Shown here piece by piece: positions 62,482 to 64,000 of a stretch of DNA of 64,000 nt. This DNA comes from Clavelina lepadiformis (lineage: Eukaryota; Chordata; Ascidiacea; Aplousobranchia; Clavelinidae). Position 1 is the first letter of the stretch; the number at the start of each line of letters is the position of its first letter. Position numbers and translations under genes: made by a program. The stretch covers positions 19,909,501 through 19,973,500 of the forward strand of contig NC_135245.1 in NCBI RefSeq assembly GCF_947623445.1. Reading direction: 5' to 3'. The notes under the pieces were generated by a model. The model worked only from the letters and a program-made list of their open reading frames with translations, had not been told where the DNA came from and ran no database searches.

Positions 62482-62728
62482 TTAACGCTTGGTCTGCTGC
62501 TGCAGCACAAAGTTTTTGCATTGAGTTTTTCATCCATTCAAATTACATGAAACGAGATCAAGCTGCATTGAATAAGGGGCACAGAACAAAAGTTAATGCA
62601 ATTATATCGTAAAATACTTTTAAATGCTCAAGTTTGATACGAGACGTTGCTTGCCGAGTATGACGATGAAGGACAGAAACATAAAAAAGTTTGAGAGTTG
62701 TGAAAGCGATGTTTGTTTATGTTTAACG

Positions 62729-62900
62729 CCATACTCGATTTAGGCCACGCCTCAAAGTTTTGCCAACAACGTACAGGTGGCTGACTAGAAGAAAAGCAAA
62801 GATAAAAACCTTAATTGAAATAATTTATGCAATTCAGCAGATTTTAGGCTCTTATAAGTGATAATTTGATCCATAGCAGAAGACACATCGATCAAGCAAC
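62729..62900 (+). promoter_or_regulatory. Conserved promoter block of Ly6 gene 8
   Basis: Same block as before gene 4, TATA-like CTTATAAG at about 62851. Confidence 0.5.
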
Positions 62901-64000
62901 ATGAAGATTATTGTCAAAGTTGGACTTCTTCTTGCTTTTTTCTCCATTCAAGGTTTTTCAGGCTAAACAATTCTTTAAACATTTTAATCAAGGTAAACGA
63001 AATTCATAAAAATTGTCCATTGTTAATGAAAATTGCAGGATCAGCTATTCAATGCTATCAATGCCAATATGTATCGACTGCACCGGACAACACATGTTAT
63101 GGTCCTAGTGTAGGCGATGAGCATCTGTCAAGTTGCCCAACAGGACAAGATTATTGCTTAACTTCAGTCGGAAGGTAATCTAGATATAGACTGGTCAAAC
63201 AAGATATAAGCTCACCAAAAACTAAATGTACCGAAAAAAGCAACAAGCAATCGCTGGCTTAAAACTGATTAGCAGCAAACTACAGTGGTTCTGTAGTGAC
63301 AAACCTTTTCCGAAACACAGGACATTATTATAGACACATAATTCATGGTTTTACCAAGCTCAAGATTTCGTCAACCGATAAAGTATTTCCTACTTTGCAG
63401 AGGCAAGCGCGTCGGGCATTGATGTGACCACAATTCTGAGACAATGTTCGCCGGTTACTGCCCAGTACAATTGCCAAACCATTGCTGGAGTAAACGCGTG
63501 TCTCTATTATTGTTCAGGAGGTGAGTTTGGAGAGCAGCAGCTCACCACTTGAATGCTACTTTTGATTTCACGTTTTTCGATTAAGATCTTCAACCATCTT
63601 TCACAAATTTTTGCGCTTTGAAGACATTAATTTCTGCTTTTATGACGTCAGAGGTGAAACAACCGTAAACTAATCAATTGAATGCTATTTTTGATTTCAC
63701 GTTTATCGATTAAGATCTTCAACCATCTTTCACAAATTTTTGCGCTTTGAAGAAATTTATTTCTGCTTTTATGACGCCAGTTTCAGTTGTCGAAAAGACG
63801 AAAAAACCCCACGTTTAAAAAATTTCCAAGCTCACTAGTTTGTATGACGTCATTTCCGGTGTCGCTCTTGTGTCACTTGTTTGTCACGATCTGATGTTTC
63901 ATTTGCTTCAGTACTTTCTTCTCAAAATTTTGCTATATTTTTCAAAACAAATAAATTATATTATAATTATATTTTAGATTAATTCAGTTTACTTAGAAAA
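62901..64000 (+). pseudogene. Ly6/uPAR-type gene 8, damaged donor, cut by window end
   Basis: Exon-like segments 62901-62952, 63039 to about 63174 and 63401-63520; exon 4 lies beyond the window. It is a near-copy of gene 5 at an exact 29,997-bp offset. It shares the lost exon 2 donor (GGAAGGTAATC), the residue change to GDEHLSSC and the intron 3 duplication (63550-63780). As in gene 5, splicing at the remaining GT shifts the frame. TGACGTCA in intron 3 at 63845. Confidence 0.75.

Larger units (their letters stand above)
59489..62728. repeat. A-repeat copy 13, with solo LTR, element B and piggyBac-type MITE
   Basis: Counterpart of copies 7 and 10, same three insertions. From about 60.9 kb it matches 30.9 kb onward at a 29,997-bp offset. 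Confidence 0.8.

Overview
The window looks like nuclear DNA of an animal. It is AT-rich, its genes are split by short GT-AG introns, and it holds a death-domain TNF receptor, a run of Ly6/uPAR genes and many small DNA transposons. A tunicate (ascidian) is my best guess from gene compactness and repeat style, but nothing in the sequence proves the lineage.

Layout. 1-3.8 kb: gene-poor, with one hAT-type MITE (339-569) and an 82-bp minisatellite of about 13 units (2.46-3.55 kb). 3.8-7.4 kb, minus strand: a nine-exon TNF-receptor-family gene whose exons join in frame to 452 residues (signal peptide, two cysteine-rich repeats, Thr-rich stalk, one membrane helix, C-terminal death domain). 7.5-17.5 kb: no well-supported gene, only a weak MARVEL-like open frame on the minus strand (16.1-16.4 kb) and a few weaker frames.

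17.6 kb to the window end, plus strand: a head-to-tail cluster of eight Ly6/uPAR-type three-finger genes, the eighth cut by the window edge. Each has four exons joined at phase-1 introns: signal peptide, two exons for a ten-cysteine domain ending in DGCN, and a last exon with an Asn/Gly/Ser linker and a hydrophobic GPI-anchor signal. Genes 1-3 are diverged and closely spaced. Genes 4-8 are near-identical and lie in 7-11 kb duplicated blocks. A block is: gene, 3' module holding a broken gag/protease-like retroelement fossil, two to three copies of a ~0.98-kb tandem repeat (A-repeat), and transposons that landed in the A-repeats.

The transposon insertions (three hAT-type MITE families besides a ~1.3-kb hAT-like element, a piggyBac-type MITE, a Tc1/mariner-type MITE and a solo LTR) almost all have readable target-site duplications, and many have an empty-site counterpart elsewhere in the window. 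They therefore mark the order of the duplications. Genes 5 and 8 share the same damaged splice donor and lie at an exact 29,997-bp offset with no net length change over about 3 kb.

Functional reading (inference): the TNF receptor is probably an apoptosis or NF-kB type receptor. The Ly6 cluster probably makes GPI-anchored surface proteins that are being amplified and diversified, by expansion of the Asn/Gly linker, by loss of the anchor signal through an insertion (gene 2), and by splice-site decay (genes 5 and 8). Surface recognition (immune or gamete) is a reasonable hypothesis but is not shown by the sequence.
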